NCBI GenBank assembly: GCA_002399435.1
Contig: DHDO01000031.1
Coordinates: 1 to 31,036 of the forward strand
Source: Firmicutes bacterium UBA4874
GTDB lineage: Bacteria > Bacillota > Clostridia > Caldicoprobacterales > DTU083
Length of the DNA stretch: 31,036 bases
Reading direction: 5' to 3'
Shown here: positions 9,225 through 17,381 of the stretch, piece after piece
Layout of the letters: each line of letters opens with the position of its first letter
Position numbering within the stretch: position 1 is the stretch's first letter
Notes under the pieces: generated by a model
The model's input: the letters and a program-made list of their open reading frames with translations, nothing else
What the model was told of the DNA's origin: nothing
Database searches by the model: none
Made by a program: the position numbers and the translations under genes

Positions 9225-9342
9225 AAAATACATCTTTTGCCGGGAAAAGAGTCGACTTCCGGCTGATTTCATCAGAGCTGCCAGCCCTTATACTGTAAGT
9301 AGGATAAATTCCAATAAAACATAAGGGAAAGGAAGAGAAAGT

Positions 9343-10320
9343 ATGAAGAAAAAGAGTCTCATCTGCACGATCCTGGCCATGACATTGATCCTGGCAGGTA
9401 TTGGGTACGCGTACTGGACAGACACCCTGCAAGTCAACACAAAAGCCACAACCGGTGATCTGGATGTTACATTTGTGGACTTGGGCCTTTACGCACAGTA
9501 TGGCTCTGATGAACTGGTCAATGGATCCGACTGGAGCATCATTGACGGTGTTGGCGACAATGGATATGTGGATGCGCAGTACTTCCGCAGAGGCACAGAT
9601 TACAACAAAATCGCAGCGGATGGCACCATCGACAATTACCATAAGCAGGCGGAAGGCTACAACGATGTATCATTCGATGCCAGTCTCAAGGACAGCAAAG
9701 AGATCGGAAAGCAAATCCGTGACTACAATGCACAGGTACTCGGCAGTGACGAAATCGAAATTTCCGTCAACAATATGTATCCTGGCTATGCACAGGCCTT
9801 CCGTTCGGATATCCTGAACCTCGGCTCCATCGCCGCAAGACTGAGCAAACTTCAGTTTGATGTCAATGGGATCGATGGCAAGGAAGAAACTGCAAAGGAT
9901 ATGCTGGGGGTTGCCCTCCTGATACAGCGGGAATATTACAAAGGCAACAACGATCATGAACATGTATTCGGGCTTGCAGAATCCCTGGGCCTGGATCCCA
10001 GTGATATCTTCACCGTCGGCAATGTGGACTTTGTCCGTCTCTCTGCCCTGGATAAGGTGTCCGAAGAAGTTCTGAAAGAAAATGCTGAACTGCTGTCCCT
10101 GCCCAGTGGAAACAGCATGGATCTGTTCCTTGGCATTGGCATGGATCCTGATGCAGAAGGCGTTTACACAACCGGTTCCACAAAAGTCATGGCAGACAAC
10201 GATGACACGCAGAGCCAGAACACCGGCGCAACCGTCAACGTTAAGCTCATGTGGGATCAGTTCAACGAAGGCAGGGATATAAACTCCACAAACAGACTTG
10301 CAGAGCAGAACGCCCGTTAA
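9343..10320 (+). CDS. TasA/camelysin-like SipW-dependent secreted protein
   Basis: A 325-aa secreted protein with a classic SipW-type signal: MKKKSLICTILAMTLILAG then GYAYWTDTL, and the mature start QVNTKATTGDLDVTFVDLG typical of the camelysin/TasA family (TasA forms biofilm fibres in Bacillus subtilis). The mature part is acidic and hydrophilic, with a second family-like block MYPGYAQAFRSDILNLGSIAARLSKL near residues 145-170. No C-terminal anchor. The SD is GGAAAGGAAGAG about 6 nt upstream of the ATG. It sits 118 nt behind the DUF5305 gene and ends in an intrinsic terminator, so it may have its own promoter and be the main product of the cluster. Whether it forms fibres is inference. Confidence 0.85.
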   Translation: MKKKSLICTILAMTLILAGIGYAYWTDTLQVNTKATTGDLDVTFVDLGLYAQYGSDELVNGSDWSIIDGVGDNGYVDAQYFRRGTDYNKIAADGTIDNYHKQAEGYNDVSFDASLKDSKEIGKQIRDYNAQVLGSDEIEISVNNMYPGYAQAFRSDILNLGSIAARLSKLQFDVNGIDGKEETAKDMLGVALLIQREYYKGNNDHEHVFGLAESLGLDPSDIFTVGNVDFVRLSALDKVSEEVLKENAELLSLPSGNSMDLFLGIGMDPDAEGVYTTGSTKVMADNDDTQSQNTGATVNVKLMWDQFNEGRDINSTNRLAEQNAR

Positions 10321-10402
10321 AGGATTAAAGATATTTCAAGATCCTGAAAAGAAAGGCTCCCGGTCAAAGCGGCAGTAAGTCAAGAAAATATTGAATGCGA
10401 TT

Positions 10403-10440
10403 GTCGGCATGGCATCAGGCTATGCCGGCTTTCTTTATTT
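10403..10440 (+). terminator. Intrinsic terminator of the secretion cluster
   Basis: GTCGGCATGGC (10403-10413), loop ATCAG, GCTATGCCGGC (10419-10429) form an 11-bp stem with two G-U pairs, followed by TTTCTTTATTT. It lies 80 nt after the TasA-like stop. Confidence 0.8.
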
Positions 10441-10590
10441 CATGGTTATTTGGCTGGGCTTGGGTCCCGCGCCATGCAGGAAGCTTGTGTATCGAATTGA
10501 GAATGACCTGCTGGTCTTATTGTTGGCTCGTACCGTCCCGCACAGCAATTTGTCCGGTGAAGAATGGGCAGGGCGAAATGCGTGTATTGA

Positions 10591-10623
10591 CGTGAGGGGA
10601 TGACGATTTGTCATCCCCTCACG
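10591..10623. repeat. Perfect 14-bp inverted repeat between convergent genes
   Basis: CGTGAGGGGATGAC, loop GATTT, GTCATCCCCTCACG: a 14-bp stem without mismatch, 65 nt beyond the Ca2+ ATPase stop on the minus strand. Neither side carries a T tract, so it is not a standard terminator, though it could block RNA decay or stop transcription from both sides. Confidence 0.7.
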
Positions 10624-10687
10624 CTATCGGTTCCTGTCTCCAATCGTGAACTTCTTTGACCGGGCAACCCATCGGCGGTCTTTCCTG

Positions 10688-13402
10688 TCAGCCTTTCCTT
10701 TTCGAAAGAGCATTGCGGATCACCTTGGTCAATTCGCCGAATACCAGCGGAAGAAGGGCAAGCGCAATCACAAAGTCCCAGTCATACCAATGGAACAGCT
10801 CCACATTAAACACACTCCGCAGCCCCGGGACAAGCAGGATGACAGCCATAAGCGCAAAGGAGAAAACAAAGGCCAGATTCATGCTGCGGTTGCTGAATAT
10901 CCCGATCTTCCAGATGGGATACTTCTCGGATCGTGCGGTATAGGCCCGCAGCAGTTCACTGGTAATCAAGGTAACCAGCGCATAGGTCTGCCCCATTTCC
11001 AGTCCATGATTCTGCCACCCATAATAGAAGGACGCCAATACCGCAATGGTCATAATCACACTCTGCACTGCAATGGATATTGTCATTCTGCGGTCAATGA
11101 TGGATTCATTCGGGTTACGGGGCGGATCCTTCATCAGACCGGGTTCCTTTTTCTCGGTGCCGAGAGCCAGAGCCGGAAAAGCATCCGTCAGCAGGTTGAC
11201 CCATAAAAGATGAATTGGCAGCAATGGGATCGGCCAGTTGAACACCATGGCCAGGAAAATAATCAGAATCTCCCCCACATTGCAGGACATCAGGAAAAAT
11301 ACAAACTTGCGGATGTTGCTGTAAATCACACGGCCTTCCCCCACAGCTGCAACAATGCTGGAGAAGTTGTCGTCTGTAATAATCATATCTGCGCTTTCCT
11401 TGGCGACATCCGTGCCGGTAATCCCCATTGCCACACCGATATCGGCACGTTTCAGGGCAGGCGCGTCGTTTACACCGTCGCCGGTCATGGCGGTGATCTC
11501 GCCGTTGTCCTTCAGTGCCTGTACAATACGCACTTTATGCTCAGGGGAAACCCGGGCAAATACACTGACCGTCTTCACCGCCTTGTTCAACTGCGCGTCG
11601 TCCATGCGATTCAGCTCCGCGCCGGTCAATACTTCCTTTTCTGTGGAAATGATGCCCAGCTTACGGGCAATGGCAGCAGCCGTCTCCCGATAATCCCCGG
11701 TAATCATCACGGCACGGATCCCGGCAGATTTGCAGGTCCGGATCGCTTCGATGGCTTCGCTCCGGGGCGGGTCAATCATACCCACCAATCCGCAGAACAC
11801 CAGGTCCTTTTCATCCTGTTCCGGCGTCGGATTCTCCGGAATGTCCGGAATGATTTTAAATGCCATGGCCAGTACCCGGTAAGCCTGTTTTGCCAGGGCC
11901 TCATTCTCCGCCATAATCGTTTGGACATCCTCCGGAGATATAGGCACCACCGTTCCATCGCTGCGCATAATATGCGTGCAGCGCTCCACCAGAATATCCG
12001 GTGCGCCCTTGGTGAATGCCACTGGCTGATTGTCCTTCGTCCGATGAAAGGTGGTCATCAGTTTACGCTGGGAATCAAAGGGAATCTCCTGCAGCCTGGG
12101 CTGCTCCCGATTGATTTCGTTCCGGTCAATCCCCGCCTTGGCAGCTGCAACCACCATGGCTCCCTCGGTGGGATCCCCGATCACACGCCATTCATCGGAA
12201 CCGCCTTCCGTATCCTGCTCAAGACGGGAGTCATTGCAAAGTACCTGTATTTCCAGCAGGCGTGCCACCGCCGGCTGCTCCGGCAGATTGATGTCCCTGC
12301 CCTGAATGGTCAGGGACCCTGTCGGATTATATCCATCTCCGGTCACATCGATTTCCTGTCCCGGGGTATACATCTTAACAATGGTCATCTGATTCTGGGT
12401 CAGTGTCCCGGTCTTATCCGAACAAATCACCGTTGTGCTTCCCAGGGTTTCCACAGCGTGAAGCTTCTTCATGATGGAATTGTGCTTTACCATACGCTGC
12501 ATGCCCAGGGCCAGCACAATCGTGACTACTGCAGGAAGCCCCTCCGGGATAGCCGCGACAGCAAGACTGACAGCGGTCATAAACATTTCAAGAACCTCTT
12601 CCCCACGAATCAGTCCCATAACAAAGACAACTGCGCAAATGATCAGGCAGGCAGTGCCCAGCATCTTGCCCATCTGCGCAAGCTTTTTCTGCAGAGGGGT
12701 GTTTCCTTCCTTATCCTCCTGAATCATTTTGGCGATATTTCCCACGACGGTATGCATGCCGGTGGAAATTACGATGCCGCTTCCCCTGCCATAGGTAACA
12801 ATGGTACTCATAAAGCCGCAGTTGATCTGATCGCCGAGACCAATATCGCCTTCCAGCTGTGTGCCGGCATTCTTGTCCACCGGAACGGATTCCCCCGTCA
12901 AAGCCGCCTCCTCCACTTTCAGGTTCACGGAAGAAGCCAGCCGGACATCAGCAGGAATATAATCACCGGTTTCCAGCAGGACAACATCACCGGGCACCAG
13001 ATCAGTTGATGGAATGGTCTGGGTTTTGCCGTCGCGGATCACATTGGCGTTGGGCGCAGACATCTTCTTCAGCGCCTCCAGTGCCTTACCGGCACGATAC
13101 TCCTGCACAACGCCAAGAACGGCATTGATGATGACAATACCGATGATCACCACGGAATCCACCACTTCTCCAATGGCGATGGATACAAGGCTGGCGATAA
13201 TCAGAATGATTACCATATAATCCTTCAGCTGCTCCACGAACATCTGAAAAATGCCCGGGCCTTCCTTGTGCGCCAGTTCATTGGGCCCATATTTTTCCCG
13301 CCGGGATCGGACATCCGCGGATCGCAATCCGGTGGTGGGGTCTGTACCAAGTGCTTTACAGGTTTCTTCAATGCTTTTTTGATACCATGGACGTTTCTCC
13401 AA
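10688..13402 (-). CDS. P-type Ca2+-transporting ATPase (SERCA-like)
   Basis: A 904-aa P2A-type ATPase that pumps cations, most likely Ca2+, out of the cell using ATP. It has the actuator motif LTGES, phosphorylation motif DKTGTLT (D329), KGAPD in the nucleotide domain, and TGDGVNDAPALK at the hinge. The M4 motif VAAIPEGLPAVV, M5 SCNVGEIL, M6 WVNLLTDAFPALALG and M8 TSELLRAY keep the acidic and amide residues that bind Ca2+ in SERCA, so both Ca2+ sites may be present. Ten TM segments fit the length. The start is a TTG at 13402 with an AGGTG SD about 6 nt upstream. Monocistronic, convergent with the TasA-like gene. Confidence 0.93.
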   Translation of the reverse strand: MEKRPWYQKSIEETCKALGTDPTTGLRSADVRSRREKYGPNELAHKEGPGIFQMFVEQLKDYMVIILIIASLVSIAIGEVVDSVVIIGIVIINAVLGVVQEYRAGKALEALKKMSAPNANVIRDGKTQTIPSTDLVPGDVVLLETGDYIPADVRLASSVNLKVEEAALTGESVPVDKNAGTQLEGDIGLGDQINCGFMSTIVTYGRGSGIVISTGMHTVVGNIAKMIQEDKEGNTPLQKKLAQMGKMLGTACLIICAVVFVMGLIRGEEVLEMFMTAVSLAVAAIPEGLPAVVTIVLALGMQRMVKHNSIMKKLHAVETLGSTTVICSDKTGTLTQNQMTIVKMYTPGQEIDVTGDGYNPTGSLTIQGRDINLPEQPAVARLLEIQVLCNDSRLEQDTEGGSDEWRVIGDPTEGAMVVAAAKAGIDRNEINREQPRLQEIPFDSQRKLMTTFHRTKDNQPVAFTKGAPDILVERCTHIMRSDGTVVPISPEDVQTIMAENEALAKQAYRVLAMAFKIIPDIPENPTPEQDEKDLVFCGLVGMIDPPRSEAIEAIRTCKSAGIRAVMITGDYRETAAAIARKLGIISTEKEVLTGAELNRMDDAQLNKAVKTVSVFARVSPEHKVRIVQALKDNGEITAMTGDGVNDAPALKRADIGVAMGITGTDVAKESADMIITDDNFSSIVAAVGEGRVIYSNIRKFVFFLMSCNVGEILIIFLAMVFNWPIPLLPIHLLWVNLLTDAFPALALGTEKKEPGLMKDPPRNPNESIIDRRMTISIAVQSVIMTIAVLASFYYGWQNHGLEMGQTYALVTLITSELLRAYTARSEKYPIWKIGIFSNRSMNLAFVFSFALMAVILLVPGLRSVFNVELFHWYDWDFVIALALLPLVFGELTKVIRNALSKRKG

Positions 13403-13643
13403 AATTACACCTGCTTTCTGCTACTATCAAATGTCGACTGAAAAGCCGCAAAACATCCGCCGATACGGTCTGCCCTCCCCGCGCGGCAAACAAATGGTAC
13501 CGGCAGATATTACACTATGTTATTTTGCCGGAGGCAGAAAAAAGATAATTTCCCTGCCAATTGTCATAATTTTATCACTGCTGTCCGGGTTTGGCAACAC
13601 ACATTCCATCGTTAGTGTATAATTTTCGATTCCATCCCCAGCC

Positions 13644-13673
13644 TGGCAAGTTTCCTTCGGAACGTGATATAAT
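13644..13673 (+). promoter_or_regulatory. Putative promoter of map
   Basis: A TATAAT box at 13668-13673 lies 27 nt before the map start; the best -35 is a weak TGGCAA (13644-13649, 18-nt spacer). A second TATAAT occurs at 13618-13623 with no acceptable -35. Confidence 0.45.
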
Positions 13674-13700
13674 AAAGTACGGAAAGGAGATTGATCGAAA

Positions 13701-14570
13701 ATGCGATTGGGGAGAAATGACAGCTGCTGGTGCGGCAGCGGGAAAAAATATAAACAATGCCACGAGGCGTTTGACGAGAAAATTGCATCCTATCGAAGAA
13801 AGGGGCACATCGTCCCGCCCAGGAAAATCATCAAGATCCCGGAGCAGATAAGCAAAATACGGGAAAGCGCAAAAATCAACGTTGCGGTTCTGGACGCGGT
13901 TGCAGAGCAGATACAGGAAGGCATGTCCACGGAAGATATCGACCGGATCGTTTATCAGAAAACCATCGATCTAGGCGGTACGCCTGCCCAGCTTGGATAC
14001 GAAGGCTTTCCCAAAAGCGTCTGTACCTCCATCAACGAAGAAGTCTGCCATGGGATCCCTTCAAAGGACCGGCTTCTGAAAAGCGGAGATATCATCAATG
14101 TGGACGCCTCCACCATACTGGACGGTTATTTTTCGGATTCGTCCAGAATGTTCTGCATCGGAAACGTGGAGGAAGACAGAAAAAAGCTGGTACGGGTCAC
14201 AAAGGAATGTGTGGAACGGGGATTAAAGGAAGTAAAGCCCTGGGGATTCCTGGGGGATATGGGCCAGGCTGTGCATGAACACGCGGTGGAAAACGGATAT
14301 TCCGTGGTGAAGGAAATCGGCGGCCATGGTGTAGGCCTGGAGTTTCACGAAGATCCATGGGTTGGATACTGTTCCAGGCGGAATACCGAGATGCTTCTGG
14401 TACCGGGTATGATCTTTACGATAGAGCCCATGATCAATATGGGTACGAGCCGCATCTATCAGGACAGGAAAAACGGCTGGACCATCTATACCGCAGACGG
14501 AAAGTCATCCGCCCAGTGGGAGATTATGGTGCTGGTGACAGAGGACGGCCATGAAGTACTGGCCTGGTAG
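13701..14570 (+). CDS. map: Methionine aminopeptidase type I with SEC-C motif
   Basis: Removes the initiator Met from new proteins. The first 22 residues form a SEC-C zinc motif (CWCGSGKKYKQCH, CxCx8CH), which in other proteins binds the ribosome or SecB. The catalytic domain carries the metal ligands D135 (NVDAST), D146 (FSDSSR), H209 (GGHGVG), E242 (TIEPM) and E274 (QWEIMV), plus H117 in EEVCHGIPS. The 289-aa length matches the SEC-C-bearing form. ATG with AAAGGAGA SD. It stands alone rather than in the ribosomal protein operon, so a second, short MetAP may exist elsewhere. The next gene starts 60 nt downstream and may be cotranscribed. Confidence 0.96.
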   Translation: MRLGRNDSCWCGSGKKYKQCHEAFDEKIASYRRKGHIVPPRKIIKIPEQISKIRESAKINVAVLDAVAEQIQEGMSTEDIDRIVYQKTIDLGGTPAQLGYEGFPKSVCTSINEEVCHGIPSKDRLLKSGDIINVDASTILDGYFSDSSRMFCIGNVEEDRKKLVRVTKECVERGLKEVKPWGFLGDMGQAVHEHAVENGYSVVKEIGGHGVGLEFHEDPWVGYCSRRNTEMLLVPGMIFTIEPMINMGTSRIYQDRKNGWTIYTADGKSSAQWEIMVLVTEDGHEVLAW

Positions 14571-14630
14571 AATACACAATAATGGAGTCGATATCCTGAA
14601 ATACGAACCCAAAGGCGGAGAAAACAAGCA

Positions 14631-15572
14631 ATGCAGTTTCAATATGTGACAGAGGGAAAAGACAGCGGAAAAACAGTAAAGAGCATTTTACGATCGGAAT
14701 TCCGATTTTCCAAGAACCTGGTCAAGCGGCTTCATTATCATGGACAGGTACTTTGCAACCGGGCTCCGGTTTATATGAACCATGCCGTACAATGCGGGGA
14801 TGTGGTGGAAGCTTCCATCGACTTTGAGGAGGAATCCAAAAATGTCCGGCCTGTGAAAATGGATCTGAACATTCTCTATGAAGACGAATCGGTCATTGCA
14901 CTGGACAAACCGCCGGGGAAAATCATTCACCCCATCAAAGGCAATATGGAAAACACCATGGCGAACGGACTGCTGTATTATTACCAGAAGAGAGGACTTC
15001 ACAGAAAAATACGGCCGGTAGGCCGGCTGGACCAGGGAACAACAGGAGTCATCCTGTTTGCAAAAAATCAGTTTGTACAGGATCAGCTGATCCGTCAGAT
15101 GAAAACAAATGATTATCGAAAAGAATATATCGGAATTGTCCATGGCTGCCTGAAGGAGAAATCGGGCACCATCGACTTTCCCATTGCCAGAACACCGGGA
15201 TCCATTCTTCTCCGGGAGACTTCCCCGGACGGGGCGCCGTCCGTTACCCACTACCGGGTACTGAAAGCCTTCCGGGATGCCTCCGTTCTTCATTTTGACC
15301 TGGAAACGGGCCGGACACATCAGATTCGGGTCCATTGCCGGGCCATAGGGCATCCCCTGATCGGGGATACCCTGTATTCGGATATTCCAACCACCCGGAT
15401 CAGCCGGCAGGCGTTACACTCCCAAAGCCTTCGGTTTCTTCATCCCACTTTGGGCAGGGAAATGAAAATTACTTCTCCCCTGCCCAAAGATATGCTTGCA
15501 CTGCTGGAGTCTCTGAACACGGAGCCCATAGGTGAAGGATCATGCAGGCAGCCTGAACCGGAAGGCCTGTAA
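14631..15572 (+). CDS. RluA-family pseudouridine synthase
   Basis: Converts uridines to pseudouridine in rRNA or tRNA. The 313-aa protein has an S4-like N-terminal part (about 1-70), then the catalytic domain with LDKPPGKIIHP, the active-site motif GRLDQGTTG (catalytic D134) and the C-terminal block GRTHQIRVHCRAIGHPLIGD. The usual motif is RLDxxTSG, so QGTTG is a mild variant. The exact target (RluD, RluC or TruC type) cannot be told from sequence alone. The SD is GGCGGAG before the ATG. The last 19 codons or so are part of a 67-bp tandem duplication that continues past the stop, so the C-terminal tail (EGSCRQPEPEGL) is probably recent and not structural. Confidence 0.93.
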   Translation: MQFQYVTEGKDSGKTVKSILRSEFRFSKNLVKRLHYHGQVLCNRAPVYMNHAVQCGDVVEASIDFEEESKNVRPVKMDLNILYEDESVIALDKPPGKIIHPIKGNMENTMANGLLYYYQKRGLHRKIRPVGRLDQGTTGVILFAKNQFVQDQLIRQMKTNDYRKEYIGIVHGCLKEKSGTIDFPIARTPGSILLRETSPDGAPSVTHYRVLKAFRDASVLHFDLETGRTHQIRVHCRAIGHPLIGDTLYSDIPTTRISRQALHSQSLRFLHPTLGREMKITSPLPKDMLALLESLNTEPIGEGSCRQPEPEGL

Positions 15573-15646
15573 ACAGTTCCTGAACACAGATCCGATGGAC
15601 GAAGGATCATGCAGGCAGCCCGGACCGGAAGGCCTGTTAAATTATT
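15513..15646 (+). repeat. 67-bp tandem duplication over the 3' end of the pseudouridine synthase gene
   Basis: Copy 1 (15513-15579) covers the last codons and stop; copy 2 (15580-15646) lies wholly downstream. Both begin CTGAACAC and share GAAGGATCATGCAGGCAGCC and CCGGAAGGCCTGT, with about eight differences in the first 58 positions. The period is not a multiple of 3. The far end of copy 2 merges into the next promoter. Confidence 0.85.
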
Positions 15647-15673
15647 GACAACATTGTTGCGCCATGGTAAGAT
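15645..15673 (+). promoter_or_regulatory. Promoter of oadG-oadB
   Basis: TTGACA (15645-15650), 17-nt spacer, TAAGAT (15668-15673). Leaves a leader of about 155 nt before the oadG start. Confidence 0.7.
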
Positions 15674-15766
15674 GATTTCCGGTACAATATAATATAAATT
15701 CAACTACGGTTCATCAAGGACGGGTCGTTTTAAGAATTCCTGAGGCAGACAGTTTACAGAAACTTC

Positions 15767-15831
15767 TCACCTTTTTTCGGGTCATAAAGCCACACTCCTT
15801 CTGCCGTATGAAATACAAACAGAAAGGGTGA
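15767..15831 (+). promoter_or_regulatory. Possible SD-sequestering leader of oadG
   Basis: TCACCTTTTTT (15767-15777) can pair over 11 bp (two G-U) with AGAAAGGGTGA (15821-15831), which contains the oadG Shine-Dalgarno. This would hide the ribosome site in the transcript. No known riboswitch class was recognised in the leader. Confidence 0.35.
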
Positions 15832-15836
15832 AATTT

Positions 15837-15998
15837 ATGTCCATAACAGATCATTTATCCATATCAAAAAGTTTATCAATCTCATTATTCAGTATGGTTT
15901 TGGTATTTTTTGTGCTTGCTGTCCTCTCCGGATTGATTACCCTGTTGTCAAAGCTCCTGAAGAAGGACTCCAAAACAGACCATCCGCAGGATTCGTAG
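15837..15998 (+). CDS. oadG: OadG-like small subunit of Na+-translocating decarboxylase
   Basis: A 53-aa protein: short polar N-terminus, one TM helix (about 15-37, SLFSMVLVFFVLAVLSGLI), then a basic, charged tail (KLLKKDSKTD). This is the layout of OadG, the gamma subunit that assembles Na+-pumping oxaloacetate and related decarboxylases, and the helix motif (SLFSMVLVFFVL) is typical. ATG has AAAGGG 8 nt upstream. It lies 106 nt before the beta subunit gene in the same direction. OadG normally ends in a metal-binding His-rich tail; here there is only one His (H49). Small size makes the call less sure by itself; context raises it. Confidence 0.78.
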   Translation: MSITDHLSISKSLSISLFSMVLVFFVLAVLSGLITLLSKLLKKDSKTDHPQDS

Positions 15999-16003
15999 TG
16001 CAA

Positions 16004-16028
16004 CCTGCGAAGCAGGACACTTCGCAGG
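16004..16028 (+). other. Hairpin between oadG and oadB
   Basis: CCTGCGAAG (16004-16012), 7-nt loop, CTTCGCAGG (16020-16028): a 9-bp perfect stem right after the oadG stop with no T tract. It may protect the upstream mRNA or set the ratio between the two subunits. Confidence 0.55.
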
Positions 16029-16104
16029 GATGAGCCATGACCATTGAGAACTTCCTCCGTATCCATGGAGGATATCCCTTTACACTAAATAATGAGGTGA
16101 TAGA

Positions 16105-17244
16105 GTGTTTATCGAAACATTGAAATCCATTTGGACTGGTTCCGGCTTTGCCGCCATGACGTGGCAGCAGGGTGTCATGATTGGAATCGCCTGTGTCCTT
16201 ATCTATCTGGCTATTGTAAAAAAGTTTGAGCCGTTGCTGCTGCTGCCCATTTCCTTTGGCATGCTGCTGGCCAACCTGCCGCTGGCAGGGCTAATGGCGG
16301 AGCCGAAACCCGGTTCAGATCAACCGGGAGGCCTTCTGTATTACCTTTATCAGGGTGTTAAGCTGGGGATCTATCCCTCCCTGATCTTCCTTGGGATCGG
16401 GACCATGACGGATTTTGGTCCCTTGATTGCAAGGCCGTCCGGACTGCTTTTGGGTGCCGCAGCGCAGCTGGGGATCTTTACGGCATTCACCATTGCCAAC
16501 GCACTGGGATTTACTGCCCAGGAAGCGTCTTCCATCGGCATCATAGGCGGAGCAGATGGTCCCACTGCCATCTATCTGACGACCCGGCTCGCCCCGCATC
16601 TTCTGCCCCCCATCGCCATTGCAGCTTACTCCTATATGGCACTGATTCCCCTGATCCAGCCCCCTTTGATGCGGCTGCTCACAACAAAAAAGGAGCGGGA
16701 AGTCAAAATGGATCAGATGCGGGAAGTATCCAAACGGGAAAAAATATGCTTTCCCATATTTGTGACACTTTTTTGCGTCCTTCTTCTGCCTTCCGTCGCA
16801 CCGCTGATCGGAATGCTGATGATGGGCAATCTGTTCCGCGAGTCCGGCGTGGTGGATCGGCTTTCGGATACAGCACAAAACGCCATGATGAATATCGTTA
16901 CGATTTTCCTTGGAGTGTCTGTCGGAGCGACAGCTGTTGCTGAACGCTTCCTGATGCCGGAGACTCTAAAGATCATTGCTTTGGGACTGATCGCCTTTAT
17001 GTTCAGCACCATCGGCGGGCTGCTGCTTGGAAAGCTGATGTGCTGGCTGTCCGGCGGGAAAATCAATCCTCTTATCGGCTCCGCCGGAGTATCTGCCGTA
17101 CCCATGGCCGCAAGAGTATCCCAGATCGAAGGGCAAAAAGCAAACCCGGCCAACTTTCTTCTCATGCATGCCATGGGCCCCAATGTGGCAGGCGTGATTG
17201 GTTCAGCGGTAGCTGCCGGTATCCTGCTGTCGCTGTTTGGATAA
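16105..17244 (+). CDS. oadB: Na+-translocating decarboxylase beta subunit
   Basis: Integral membrane subunit that couples decarboxylation of a carboxybiotin to Na+ export in oxaloacetate, methylmalonyl-CoA, malonate or glutaconyl-CoA decarboxylases. The 379-aa protein has about nine TM segments and the signature [15 protein letters not shown], whose Asp is the key Na+/H+ site residue of OadB, plus the conserved C-terminal half [13 protein letters not shown] and [18 protein letters not shown]. Start GTG at 16105 with GAGGTGA 5 nt upstream. The biotin carrier and alpha carboxyltransferase genes are not in the window, so the substrate cannot be assigned. Ends in a good terminator. Confidence 0.95.
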   Translation: MFIETLKSIWTGSGFAAMTWQQGVMIGIACVLIYLAIVKKFEPLLLLPISFGMLLANLPLAGLMAEPKPGSDQPGGLLYYLYQGVKLGIYPSLIFLGIGTMTDFGPLIARPSGLLLGAAAQLGIFTAFTIANALGFTAQEASSIGIIGGADGPTAIYLTTRLAPHLLPPIAIAAYSYMALIPLIQPPLMRLLTTKKEREVKMDQMREVSKREKICFPIFVTLFCVLLLPSVAPLIGMLMMGNLFRESGVVDRLSDTAQNAMMNIVTIFLGVSVGATAVAERFLMPETLKIIALGLIAFMFSTIGGLLLGKLMCWLSGGKINPLIGSAGVSAVPMAARVSQIEGQKANPANFLLMHAMGPNVAGVIGSAVAAGILLSLFG

Positions 17245-17297
17245 CAAACTGTCATCTAACGAATTGTCATCCAATCCAGAGTGTAAAGCATTAAAAG

Positions 17298-17347
17298 GAA
17301 GCCGTTTTACTTCCTGTCACTGACAGAGCAAAACGGCTTCTTTTCTT
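17298..17347 (+). terminator. Intrinsic terminator after oadB
   Basis: GAAGCCGTTTT (17298-17308) and AAAACGGCTTC (17330-17340) form an 11-bp stem with a 21-nt loop, followed by TTTTCTTT. In reverse it carries A-rich flank and could also serve the converging hyd operon. Confidence 0.85.
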
Positions 17348-17381
17348 TACAGGATCTTTTATACGGTAATGTATTGTTTCG

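Larger units (their letters stand above)
10321..10687. other. Intergenic region between convergent genes
   Basis: No gene is supported in this 367-nt gap. Short open frames at 10391-10603 lack an SD and family features. The gap holds an intrinsic terminator (10403-10440) for the TasA-like gene and a 14-bp perfect inverted repeat (10591-10623) before the Ca2+ ATPase stop. Confidence 0.7.

Noticed and set aside
10391..10603. Short open frames after the TasA-like gene
   Set aside because: They overlap a good terminator, lack an SD and have no recognisable sequence.
11210..13009. 599-codon open frame on the plus strand opposite the Ca2+ ATPase
   Set aside because: Composition is rich in His and Gln without domain pattern; the minus strand holds an obvious P-type ATPase.
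15580..15646. Second copy of the 67-bp repeat as coding sequence
   Set aside because: It lies after the stop in another frame, and has no start or SD.
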